Assembly: GCF_013019105.1 (NCBI RefSeq)
Contig: NZ_BLTE01000024.1
Span: forward strand, 1-46,216
Reading direction: 5' to 3'
Length of the DNA stretch: 46,216 bases
Source: Fundidesulfovibrio magnetotacticus
GTDB lineage: Bacteria > Desulfobacterota > Desulfovibrionia > Desulfovibrionales > Desulfovibrionaceae
Shown here: in pieces, positions 16,105 through 23,418 of the stretch
Layout: each line of letters begins with the position of its first letter
How positions within the stretch are numbered: the stretch's first letter is position 1
Position numbers and translations under genes: made by a program
The notes under the pieces: generated by a model
What the model was told of the DNA's origin: nothing
The model's input: the letters and a program-made list of their open reading frames with translations, nothing else
Databases searched by the model: none

Positions 16105-17379
16105 TCAGCCGTTGCGTCGGGGCTGCCGCACCAGGAGCGCCGAGGCCATGCCCAGGAGGATCACAGCGGCAACGTAGAGGAAGGCCTCGGAGTAGTGCCC
16201 GGTGTTGGATTTCACCCAGCCCATCAGGTACGGCCCCAGGAAGCCGCCCACGTTGCCCAGGGAGTTGATGAGCGCGATGCCCGCCGCGGCGGCCGCGCCG
16301 CCCAGGCAGCGCGTGGCCATGCCCCAGAACGGCCCCAGCACGCCCCAGATGCCCATGGCCGCCAGGCTCGCCCCGGCCAGCACGCCCGCCAGGCCCGTGG
16401 CCGCCGAGAGGGCCACCATGCCGCACAGGCACAGGCCCATGGAGCCGATCACGTGCCAGCGCCGCTCCGCGAAGCGGTCCGAACTCGCTCCGATGAGCAC
16501 CATGCCCACCGCCGCGAACCCGTAGGCCACCATCACGTGAAAGCCCACGGACAGGGCGTCGCCCCCGGTCACCTGGGCCACGATCTGGGGCAGGAACATC
16601 ACCAGGCCGTACATGGCCAGCACCGAGCAGAAGTAGATGAAGCCGAAGAGCCACACCACGGGGCTTGTCAGCCCCTGGCGCACGCCGTGCAGGCGTCCCG
16701 GCCCGGCGTCCGCGCCCTCGGCTTCCAGCGCCCCGGCCAGGGCCTGGCGCTCGTCGGGGGTCAGCCATGCGGCCTTGGCCGGTCCCGCGGGCATGGTGAA
16801 CCACACCGCCACGCCCAGGAGCACGGCTGGCAGCCCCTCCAGCAGGAAGAGCCACTGCCAGCCCGTGTGGCCCCAGACGCCGTGCAGCCCCATGATCCAG
16901 CCCGAGAGGGGGCTGCCCACCAGACCCGCCACGGGCGTGGCGGTCATGAACAGAGCCACGGCCCGCGCCCGGCTGGCGTGGGGGAACCAGTAGGTGAGGT
17001 AGAGGATGATCCCGGGAAAGAACCCCGCCTCGCACGCCCCCAGCAGGAAGCGCAGCGCCGCGAAGGAGACCGGCCCCTGGGCGTAGGCCAGGGCCATGGT
17101 CACAAGCCCCCAGCTGACCATGATCCGCGCGATCCAGCGCCTGGCGCCCACGCGCGCCAGCACCAGGTTGCTGGGCACCTCCAGGAGCACGTAGCCCAGG
17201 AAGAAGATGCCCGCGCCGAAGCCGTAGGCGGCCTGGTCCAGGCCGAGGTCCTTGTTCATGCCCAGGGCCGCGAAGCTCACGTTGATGCGGTCCAGGTAGG
17301 CCGCGATGTAGAGCACGAAAAGAAACGGCAGAAGCCGCCAAGTGGCCTTGGAGACGGCCCGCTGGAGAATGGGGGTCAT
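16105..17379 (-). CDS. MFS transporter, anion:cation symporter type
   Basis: A 424-residue, 12-helix major facilitator. The N-terminal LPFLFVLYIAAYLDRINVSFAAL, the motif-A-like RVGARRWIARIMVSWG loop and EAGFFPGIILYLTYWFP identify the anion:cation symporter (ACS) family, which imports organic anions such as tartrate, glucarate, phthalate or hydroxyphenylacetate. The substrate cannot be read from sequence. The long cytoplasmic loop lies near residues 200-230. It is 53 bases downstream of a 60-residue protein gene on the same strand, and no catabolic enzyme adjoins it. Confidence 0.9.
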   Translation of the reverse strand: MTPILQRAVSKATWRLLPFLFVLYIAAYLDRINVSFAALGMNKDLGLDQAAYGFGAGIFFLGYVLLEVPSNLVLARVGARRWIARIMVSWGLVTMALAYAQGPVSFAALRFLLGACEAGFFPGIILYLTYWFPHASRARAVALFMTATPVAGLVGSPLSGWIMGLHGVWGHTGWQWLFLLEGLPAVLLGVAVWFTMPAGPAKAAWLTPDERQALAGALEAEGADAGPGRLHGVRQGLTSPVVWLFGFIYFCSVLAMYGLVMFLPQIVAQVTGGDALSVGFHVMVAYGFAAVGMVLIGASSDRFAERRWHVIGSMGLCLCGMVALSAATGLAGVLAGASLAAMGIWGVLGPFWGMATRCLGGAAAAAGIALINSLGNVGGFLGPYLMGWVKSNTGHYSEAFLYVAAVILLGMASALLVRQPRRNG

Positions 17380-17432
17380 GCCTGGGTATCCTGGGTTTGC
17401 GGCGGCTCGGGCGGACCCCGCCGCACGGGCCG

Positions 17433-17615
17433 TCAGTTCGCCTGGGAGTCCTTGAAAAAGTCTTTGAGGAACTCCTGTTCCTTGGGGCTCAGGTTGAAGC
17501 GCATGCCCGCCTCCCCCAGGAGTTTGGCCAGGGAAGCCCCCGGTTTGGCAAGGGCTTCGGAAACCCAGGACACGGCGTTACGCATCAATTCGGACTGGGG
17601 AATCACGGTGCTCAT
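17433..17615 (-). CDS. Small conserved-looking protein of unknown function (60 aa)
   Basis: Sixty residues, no membrane segment or cysteine. The sequence is amphipathic and helical: QSELMRNAVSWVSEALA, a linker with Pro-Gly, then LAKLLGEAGMRFNLSPKEQEFLKDFF. The regular protein-like composition and an AGGAG site 9 bases before ATG 17615 argue for a real gene; the in-frame upstream start lacks a ribosome site. It sits divergent from uppP and just upstream of the MFS gene. I do not recognise the family. Confidence 0.7.
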   Translation of the reverse strand: MSTVIPQSELMRNAVSWVSEALAKPGASLAKLLGEAGMRFNLSPKEQEFLKDFFKDSQAN

Positions 17616-17642
17616 GGGAAGTTTCTCCTGGTGCTGCAAGCA

Positions 17643-17671
17643 TTACCAAACGGCAATCATCTTTGTATCTT
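17643..17671 (+). promoter_or_regulatory. Candidate sigma-70 promoter for uppP
   Basis: TTACCA, a 17-base spacer and TATCTT (4 of 6 matches each) lie in the only AT-rich part of the gap, about 110 bases before the uppP start. Confidence 0.4.
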
Positions 17672-17778
17672 ATGCACGGAGGGGTTGCAAGGATCGCCCG
17701 CGCGTCGTACCCATGCCCGGCGCGCCGCCTGGCGCATTCCCCTAAGAACCGCAGCCGCGCCGTCAGCAAGGACATCGC

Positions 17779-18579
17779 ATGGACCCCTGGCTCAGTTCCA
17801 TCATTCTCGGCATCGTCGAGGGCGTCACCGAATTCCTGCCCGTGTCGTCCACGGGGCATCTCATTCTCACGGGTGCGCTCCTGGGACATGCGGGAGAGAA
17901 GGCCGCCTCGTACGACATCATCATTCAGCTTGGGGCCATTCTCGCGGTGGTGGTGATGTACCGCGAGCGCTTCGCGGGGCTCGTTGTCCCCCGGCCGCGC
18001 GAGCGTTTCACCGGAACGCGCGGGCTGATGCTCCTGTTTCTCACCTGCCTCCCGGCCGGTCTGCTGGGGCTCTTCGCGCGCAAGGCCATCAAGGCGCATC
18101 TTTTCGCCCCCCTGCCGGTGGCCCTGGCCCTGGCGGCGGGCGCGGTGATGATCCTCATCGTGGAGTCCAGGCGCGGCGGACGCGACAAATACCACGACTT
18201 CGACGACGTATCGCCCGCCCTGGCCCTGGGCATCGGCCTGTTCCAGTGCCTGTCGTTGTGGCCCGGGTTCTCGCGTTCGGCCTCCACAATCCTGGGGGCC
18301 ATGATCCTGGGTTCGCGTCGCAAGCTGGCGGCGGAGTATTCCTTCGTGGCGGCGGTGCCCATCATGCTGGCGGCCACGGGGTACGAATTCTACAAGAGCT
18401 GGGCGGAGTTCAGCATGGCCGACCTCCAGTTCCTGGCCGTGGGGTTCGTGACGGCCTTCTTCTCGGCGTGGCTGGCGGTGAAGTGGTTCATCGGCCTGGT
18501 GAGCCGCATGACGCTCCGGCCCTTCGCCGTGTACCGGCTGCTCCTGGCCCTGGCGGTGTTCGTCTTCTGGCCTTCGTGA
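17779..18579 (+). CDS. uppP: Undecaprenyl-diphosphatase (bacitracin resistance protein)
   Basis: A 266-residue membrane protein with the two UppP motifs: GIVEGVTEFLPVSSTGHLIL near the N-terminus (catalytic Glu and the SSTGH loop) and LWPGFSRSASTILGAMILG in the second repeat. It dephosphorylates undecaprenyl diphosphate at the membrane to recycle the lipid carrier for peptidoglycan and surface glycans. About seven to eight helices are apparent and the length is typical. The ATG follows AAGGA. A tRNA gene lies 76 bases downstream on the same strand. Confidence 0.97.
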   Translation: MDPWLSSIILGIVEGVTEFLPVSSTGHLILTGALLGHAGEKAASYDIIIQLGAILAVVVMYRERFAGLVVPRPRERFTGTRGLMLLFLTCLPAGLLGLFARKAIKAHLFAPLPVALALAAGAVMILIVESRRGGRDKYHDFDDVSPALALGIGLFQCLSLWPGFSRSASTILGAMILGSRRKLAAEYSFVAAVPIMLAATGYEFYKSWAEFSMADLQFLAVGFVTAFFSAWLAVKWFIGLVSRMTLRPFAVYRLLLALAVFVFWPS

Positions 18580-18598
18580 AAAATCCTGCGAAGGGGGG

Positions 18599-18627
18599 TT
18601 GCCAAGGGAAGGGCAACCGTGTACTTA
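18599..18627 (+). promoter_or_regulatory. Candidate promoter of the tRNA-Met gene
   Basis: TTGCCA, 17 bases, then TACTTA (poor -10 match) end 28 bases before the mature tRNA 5' end. The placement is right for a tRNA promoter, but the -10 match is weak. Confidence 0.3.
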
Positions 18628-18655
18628 GCCCCTCCTGCCGCGAGCGGCAATTTGT

Positions 18656-18732
18656 GGCGAGGTAGCTCAGTCGGTTAGAGCATGCGGCTCATATCCGCAG
18701 TGTCGGGGGTTCAATTCCCTCCCTCGCTACCA
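18656..18732 (+). tRNA. tRNA-Met (anticodon CAT)
   Basis: A full 77-base cloverleaf with encoded CCA. The acceptor is GGCGAGG/CCTCGCT (G1-T72 wobble), the D arm GCTC/GAGC, the anticodon stem TGCGG/CCGCA around loop CTCATAT, and the T arm GGGGG TTCAATT CCCTC. The CAT anticodon allows elongator Met, initiator Met or lysidine-modified Ile2. The anticodon stem lacks the three G-C pairs of initiators and the 1-72 pair is not C/A, so initiator is excluded. Elongator Met is preferred over Ile2. Confidence 0.92.
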
Positions 18733-18742
18733 AGAGAACAAC

Positions 18743-18782
18743 GGCCTCTCAGTGTAACCCACTGAGGGGCCTCCTTCTTTTT
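18743..18782 (+). terminator. Rho-independent terminator of tRNA-Met
   Basis: GGCCTCTCAGTG pairs with CACTGAGGGGCC (one G-T pair) around TAACC, followed by TCCTTCTTTTT. It lies 10 bases after the tRNA. Confidence 0.9.
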
Positions 18783-18919
18783 GGCGGCGCTCCCCTCCGG
18801 GCAGGCCTGCCCCGTACTCCGTGCCGGGCCGACGGAACTTGTGCGCCGGTCCGCGCCCGGTTAGAGTGTCAGGCGACGCGCGGCGGCGCGTCGCGACGTC
18901 TACCCAAGGAGCCTGCCGC

Positions 18920-19270
18920 ATGCCTGGCGAACACTTGAACTGGGACGATCTGGAATGGGACATCCCCGCACGGGGGGTCCGGCGCAAGGTGGTGCACGGA
19001 GCGGGCTACACCCTGGCCTTGGTGGAGCTCTCGCCGGACGACTCGCCCGCCCTCCACGCCCACCCTCACGAGCAGGCCAGCACCGTGCAGAACGGGCACG
19101 GCGTCTTCATCGTGGACGGCAGGCGACACCCGGTGCGAAGCGGCGACGTGGTGCGCATCGCTTCCAACGTCCCCCACGCCCTGGCCGTGCCCGGGCCGGG
19201 CGTCGTCACCGTGCTGGACGTGTTCGTGCCCAGGAGGGAGGAGTTCCCGGAGTCGAAGAGGAAAGCGTGA
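18920..19270 (+). CDS. KdgF-like cupin
   Basis: A 116-residue single-domain cupin. The metal-site segment ALHAHPHEQAS has His46, His48 and Gln52, and the second half SGDVVRIASNVPHAL supplies His86. The overall shape closely follows KdgF: an N-terminal W..GV+R+++ segment, the HPHEQ loop, VDGRRHPVRSGD, and the C-terminal LDVFVPRREEF. KdgF opens 4,5-unsaturated uronates released by pectin or alginate lyases. It converges on the end of the hexuronate cluster, which supports a uronate role, but generic cupins share the metal motif. The ATG follows AAGGAG. Confidence 0.8.
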   Translation: MPGEHLNWDDLEWDIPARGVRRKVVHGAGYTLALVELSPDDSPALHAHPHEQASTVQNGHGVFIVDGRRHPVRSGDVVRIASNVPHALAVPGPGVVTVLDVFVPRREEFPESKRKA

Positions 19271-19347
19271 ACCGCCCCCGCTCCGCCCGCCGCTGACGCC
19301 CGCGCTCCGGCGGGAGCCTCCCCTTGGCGGGCACGGCCCCTCGGCGC

Positions 19348-20604
19348 TCAGCGGGGCTTCAGGCGGTGCAGCACCTCGCCCGCGTCCTCCACGAGCAGGA
19401 CGCCTTCGTCCTCTCGGCCCCGGTACGCCTCGATGTCGATGGCGTCCGGGTCCATGTACCCCAGGTTGATGCGGCGGCACTCCTCCTCCGGGATGGACGT
19501 GGCCAGAATCACCTCGATGCGCGGCATCTCCACCCCGTCCTCGAACCGGCCGAGGCCGCGCACGTGCGTGGAATGCGCCAGCACGGCCCAGGGCACGTCC
19601 TTGAACTGGTCCATCCTTTTCAGGAAGTAGTCGCGCGAGTGGTAGCCCACCTTTTTGATCAGCTCGCCCCAGGTGTCCGAGACGCGCGTGATGTGCTTGC
19701 CGTGGATGATGAGCCTGCCCCCGTCCGCAACCACGGGCTCCAGCTTGTACATCACCTTTCCCGCCACCCACAGCTCGTCGTACATGTGCGACGCCGTGCC
19801 CAGCACCGTGTGGTAGGGCTTGTCCTTGGTGACGATGTGCAGCTTGGCGGAAAGTTCCGTGGCCATGGTCCAGGCTTCGCGCGTCTCGCCCACGTAGAGC
19901 CCCGCCAACTCCTGCTTGGAGCGCACCACCATGGACATGCACAGCCTGGGCACCGTGACCAGCCTGGCCGCCCGCGTAAGGGCCTCGCGCACGGGCGTCT
20001 GCCGGATGCCGATGGTGTCCCAGCAGGTGACCACCGCGCCCAGCCAGTGGGTGAAGTGCAGAAAATCGCCCCCCGCCACGCCGGGGAACAGATACTTGTC
20101 GCCCCCGGAGAAACCGGCCACCTCGTGGGGGAACACCGGCCCGAGGATCACGATCAGGTCGTAGTCGTACACGTGGCGGTTGATGGCCACGTCGACGCCC
20201 TGGGCGAAGAGTCCGCCCGAGATGTCGCGCACGTCCTCGTCGGAGAGCCGCCCGATCACCTTGAGGGTGTCGGGCAGGTCCCAGCGGTGGTTCAACAGCC
20301 TGGACCCGGGCAGCAGCCGCGCGCGCGTCTCGGGCGTGAGGCCGTAGAGTTCCTCGATCTCACGCTCGGGCAGCGGCTGATGGGTGCCCAGGGCCACCAT
20401 GAAATCCAGGCAGGCCACGTGGGGGACCATGAGTTCGGCCAGGTTCCTGATCATCATGGGCAGGGGGCAGGTTCGCGTGGTGTCCGGCGTGAGGACCAGC
20501 ACGCGCTTGCCCGCGAACGCCTTCCTCGGCGCGCCGTGCTCCATGACGGAGCGAACTTCGGCCTCGCTCAACCCCTTGTCCAGATATCCGATTCCGTCTG
20601 CCAT
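19348..20604 (-). CDS. LarA-family nickel-pincer 2-hydroxyacid racemase/epimerase
   Basis: A 418-residue LarA homologue. Residues matching those of lactate racemase are visible: DTTR (41-44), GTHQP with His75, NH at 105-106, His160 and Lys170 in PHEVAGFSGGDKYLFPG, and His186 in FLHFTHW. The His160-Lys170-His186 spacing (10 and 16) equals that of the lactate enzyme, whose lysine tethers the nickel-pincer nucleotide and whose histidine binds nickel. The cofactor enzymes LarB, LarC and LarE are not in this window. As the last gene of a hexuronate cluster, 11 bases after an alcohol dehydrogenase gene, it is better read as a sugar-acid 2-epimerase (mannonate/gluconate) than a lactate racemase. Confidence 0.88.
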   Translation of the reverse strand: MADGIGYLDKGLSEAEVRSVMEHGAPRKAFAGKRVLVLTPDTTRTCPLPMMIRNLAELMVPHVACLDFMVALGTHQPLPEREIEELYGLTPETRARLLPGSRLLNHRWDLPDTLKVIGRLSDEDVRDISGGLFAQGVDVAINRHVYDYDLIVILGPVFPHEVAGFSGGDKYLFPGVAGGDFLHFTHWLGAVVTCWDTIGIRQTPVREALTRAARLVTVPRLCMSMVVRSKQELAGLYVGETREAWTMATELSAKLHIVTKDKPYHTVLGTASHMYDELWVAGKVMYKLEPVVADGGRLIIHGKHITRVSDTWGELIKKVGYHSRDYFLKRMDQFKDVPWAVLAHSTHVRGLGRFEDGVEMPRIEVILATSIPEEECRRINLGYMDPDAIDIEAYRGREDEGVLLVEDAGEVLHRLKPR

Positions 20605-20615
20605 GGGCGTCCCCC

Positions 20616-21779
20616 TTACATGGACTTGGTGAAAACGTCCGCCACGTCCTCGCGCGAGAGCGCCACGGGCGTGATGTCGAAATGCCGTCCCACCGTGGCG
20701 TAGACGTTGTCGGTCAAGGCCCGGACGTCGGACGGCGAGAAGCCGTGACCGGAAAGCCTTTCGCCGTCAAGTCCGCACCGCGCGATAAGGTCTTCGAGCG
20801 CCCGCGCGAAGGGCATGGGTTTCCCGTCGTCCGCGCCCAGGGCCCCGGCCAGCGCCAGGAAGGCCTCCGGCTTGCGGGATTCCAGGATGCCGAAGAAGGC
20901 CCGGGAGAGCATCACCAGACCCAGGCCGTGCGGCAGGGAGGGATTCATGGCCGAGAGCGCGTGCTCCATGGGGTGGTGCACGATGTTGGCCGAAAGCGTC
21001 TGGCAGACGCCCGCCGCCGTGGCCGCCCAGGCCATGCCCGCGCGGGCCTCCAGGTTGGAGCCGTCCCTGATGGCCGTCGGCAGATGCCTGGAAATGAGAC
21101 GCACGGACTCCAGGCTGAAAAGCTCCGAGGCTGGCTGGCTCACCGTGGCCAGGAAGGTCTCCGCGGCGTGGAAGAAGGCGTCCATGCCGGTGTGGGCCGT
21201 CTGGGCGGGGGGCAGGCCGATGGTCAGTTCAGGGTCCACGATGGCCAGCGCGGGGATGGTGCTCTCGAACCCGAAGCCCAGCTTCTCCTTGCTCTCCAGG
21301 CGGCTGATCACCGCCCAGGGGTCGCACTCCGAGCCCGTGCCCGACGTGGTGGTGATGGTCACGATCGGCAGCGGCGGCTTCTCGGGCTGCCTGCGTCCGC
21401 CCGTGCCGCGCTGCACGTACTCCCAGAAACGGCCGGGATTCGTGGCGGCCACCGCGACGGCCTTGGCCGCGTCCATGGGGCTTCCGCCTCCCAGGCCGAT
21501 CACCACGTCGCAGGAGCGCTCGCGCGCCAGACGCGCCGCCTCGTCGATGGAGGACTCCACGGGGTTCGGCGTGACGCCCGCGTAGACGACGGCCTCCATG
21601 CCCCGGCCTTCCAGGGCTCGGACCACCCTGCCCAGGATCCCCGCCCGCTCCATGGCGCCGCTCGCGCCCGTGACCACAAGGGCCTTGCCGCCCGGCAGGT
21701 GGGGTGTCGAGCCCAGCTCGGAGAGGCGCCCGGGACCGAAAAGGATGCGGGTGGGCATGAACAGATTGAAGGCATTCAT
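20616..21779 (-). CDS. Iron-containing (group III) alcohol dehydrogenase
   Basis: A 387-residue NAD(P)-dependent dehydrogenase. The nucleotide loop is GLGGGSPMDAAKAVA (GGGS at 97-100), followed by TTSGTGSE. Metal ligands by pattern are Asp200 and His204 (HTGMDAFFHAAE), His269 (HHPMEH) and His284 (LPHG). Such enzymes interconvert alcohols and aldehydes or ketones. In the hexuronate cluster it may reduce a keto-uronate or recycle NAD(P)H, but its substrate is unknown. It lies between a 33-codon ORF and the larA-like gene. Confidence 0.9.
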   Translation of the reverse strand: MNAFNLFMPTRILFGPGRLSELGSTPHLPGGKALVVTGASGAMERAGILGRVVRALEGRGMEAVVYAGVTPNPVESSIDEAARLARERSCDVVIGLGGGSPMDAAKAVAVAATNPGRFWEYVQRGTGGRRQPEKPPLPIVTITTTSGTGSECDPWAVISRLESKEKLGFGFESTIPALAIVDPELTIGLPPAQTAHTGMDAFFHAAETFLATVSQPASELFSLESVRLISRHLPTAIRDGSNLEARAGMAWAATAAGVCQTLSANIVHHPMEHALSAMNPSLPHGLGLVMLSRAFFGILESRKPEAFLALAGALGADDGKPMPFARALEDLIARCGLDGERLSGHGFSPSDVRALTDNVYATVGRHFDITPVALSREDVADVFTKSM

Positions 21780-21798
21780 GGTGTGGCCTCGCTATGGT

Positions 21799-21900
21799 TT
21801 AGTGCTGCATGGGGCGTCCGCTCCCCTCGTCCGCGCGGACCGGGGCCCGGTTCCGGCCCATGGCGGACAGCCCCGCCCGGGCGATGTCTTGGGTGCTCAT
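21799..21900 (-). CDS. 33-residue small ORF in the hexuronate cluster
   Basis: A short frame beginning MSTQDIARAGLSAMGRN and ending in a hydrophilic tail, with a GGGAG site 7 bases before its ATG. It fills most of the 131-base gap between the kinase and dehydrogenase genes, while most neighbouring gaps in the cluster are 7-22 bases. It could be a small protein, a translational coupler, or a remnant of a deleted gene. No family recognised. Confidence 0.35.
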   Translation of the reverse strand: MSTQDIARAGLSAMGRNRAPVRADEGSGRPMQH

Positions 21901-21911
21901 GGCGGGGCTCC

Positions 21912-23411
21912 CTATGCGTTGGCGATGACCTGCGCGTAGAGCGCGCGCTGGCGCTCGACGGCCTCCAGGTGGAGTGCGTGGGCCCCGGCGTCCGGGGCGA
22001 GGGCGGTCCCCTCGGGAACGGGAAGGTCGGCCACGTCGCGCACCACGCCCAGGGCCTCCAGGGCCATCAGGGCCGCGCCGCGCATGGACGGCTCCTCCAC
22101 GTCCGGGAAGAGCACCTCGCGCCCCACGGCGTCCGTGAGGATGCGCCGCCAGGCCGACGAGGCCCGCAACGCCCCGCCTCCGGCCACCACGGTGAATCGT
22201 CCGGGCAGCACGGCGGCAAGCTCCTCCAGCACCATGTACAGGCGCTGGGCCACCGATTCCAGCCCCGCCCTGAAAATCTCCACGGGCCGCGTGGCCAGGG
22301 TCATGCCCAGCACGGCCCCGTTGGCCTTGCCGGACCAGCCCGGCGCGCGCTCTCCCGCCATGAGCGGGAGCACGGTCAGCCCGTGGGAGCAAGGCTTCAT
22401 GGACGCCACCTCGCGTTCCACATCCTCCGGAGCGCCCAGGCGCAGCACCTCGCGCATCCAGGCGGGCAGCGACCCGCCCTCTGTGAGCGCCCCGCCGGGC
22501 AGGGAGCGTTCACGGTCCAGGCGGTAGCGCCACAGGGCCTTGGGCAGCATGCCGGGCGCGCCGGGCGTTACCGCGCGCACGGCGCTGGTGGTGCCCAGCG
22601 TCACGGCCACGCGTTCCGGCGAGGCACAGCCCGTGCCCACGTTGGCGGCCGCCCCGTCGCCCATCAGGGGGAACCACGGGATGTTCGCCAGGGCGGGCCA
22701 GCGCGTGTGCCAGCCGTCGGCCAGCCCCGTGCAGGGCTCGTCCAGGTCCGCCAGGGGCGAGAACAGCGACGGCGTGAGCTCCAGGCGGCCCAGCAGCTCC
22801 TCATCCCAGCGCAGCTCCCGCGAATCCAGGAGTCCGGACCAGGAAGCCGCGCTGAAGCTGGCGCGGGCCTTCCCGAAGAGGGTCAGCTCCAGATACTCGC
22901 CCAGCGTGACGAACCTTGCCGCCGAACGGAACACCTCGGGCCGGTGGCGCTTGAGGTGCAGCAGGCGCGGCGCGGCGTAGCTGGGGTGGAAGCGACACCC
23001 TGTCCGCTGCCTGAAACGCTCCTCGTCCAACTCGCGGCGCAGGAACTCCGCCTCCCCGGCGGAACTCAGGTCCGCGTAGGTGGAGAGCCGGGTCATGGGC
23101 CGCGCGTCGCGGTCCACGGCCATGAGGTTGGAGACGAAGGAGCATCCGCCGACGGCCTTGATGGAGCGGGCCATGTCGCCCGCATCGGCCAGCACCCGGT
23201 CGATGCAGGAGAAGAGTCCGTCCAGCAGGGCGTCGGGGTCGGCGGTGTTCTGGCCGTCCGGATCGCCGCGCAGGACGGTGGGCGCGGCGGCGGCAAGCCC
23301 CTCCACCAGCCTGCCTCCCGCGTCGAACACTCCGGCGCGGGTGGTGGTGGAGCCCACATCGAGGGCCAGCACCAGGGGGGCGGCGGCCTTTGAGGGCGGG
23401 ATGCTCTCCAT
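21912..23411 (-). CDS. FGGY-family sugar or sugar-acid kinase (gluconokinase candidate)
   Basis: A 499-residue FGGY kinase. The N-terminal phosphate loop is LALDVGSTTTRAGVFD. The second domain carries PLMGDGAAANVGTG, VTLGTTSAVR and the adenosine motif VVAGGGALRASSAWRRILTD. FGGY kinases phosphorylate polyols, ketoses or gluconate. The cluster contains no KDG kinase, and relatives beside uxaE in Thermotoga are gluconate kinases, so gluconate is the favoured substrate; xylulose or a ketose would be alternatives. It starts 7 bases after the uxaE stop, so it is in the same transcript. Confidence 0.88.
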   Translation of the reverse strand: MESIPPSKAAAPLVLALDVGSTTTRAGVFDAGGRLVEGLAAAAPTVLRGDPDGQNTADPDALLDGLFSCIDRVLADAGDMARSIKAVGGCSFVSNLMAVDRDARPMTRLSTYADLSSAGEAEFLRRELDEERFRQRTGCRFHPSYAAPRLLHLKRHRPEVFRSAARFVTLGEYLELTLFGKARASFSAASWSGLLDSRELRWDEELLGRLELTPSLFSPLADLDEPCTGLADGWHTRWPALANIPWFPLMGDGAAANVGTGCASPERVAVTLGTTSAVRAVTPGAPGMLPKALWRYRLDRERSLPGGALTEGGSLPAWMREVLRLGAPEDVEREVASMKPCSHGLTVLPLMAGERAPGWSGKANGAVLGMTLATRPVEIFRAGLESVAQRLYMVLEELAAVLPGRFTVVAGGGALRASSAWRRILTDAVGREVLFPDVEEPSMRGAALMALEALGVVRDVADLPVPEGTALAPDAGAHALHLEAVERQRALYAQVIANA

Positions 23412-23418
23412 GCTCGGC

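Noticed and set aside
18656-18732. Initiator tRNA-fMet
   Set aside because: It lacks the three G-C pairs of the initiator anticodon stem and the unpaired 1-72 position.
19348-20604. The LarA homologue as a plain lactate racemase
   Set aside because: It is the last gene of a uronate cluster and has no larBCE or lactate gene beside it; a sugar-acid substrate fits better, though not proved.
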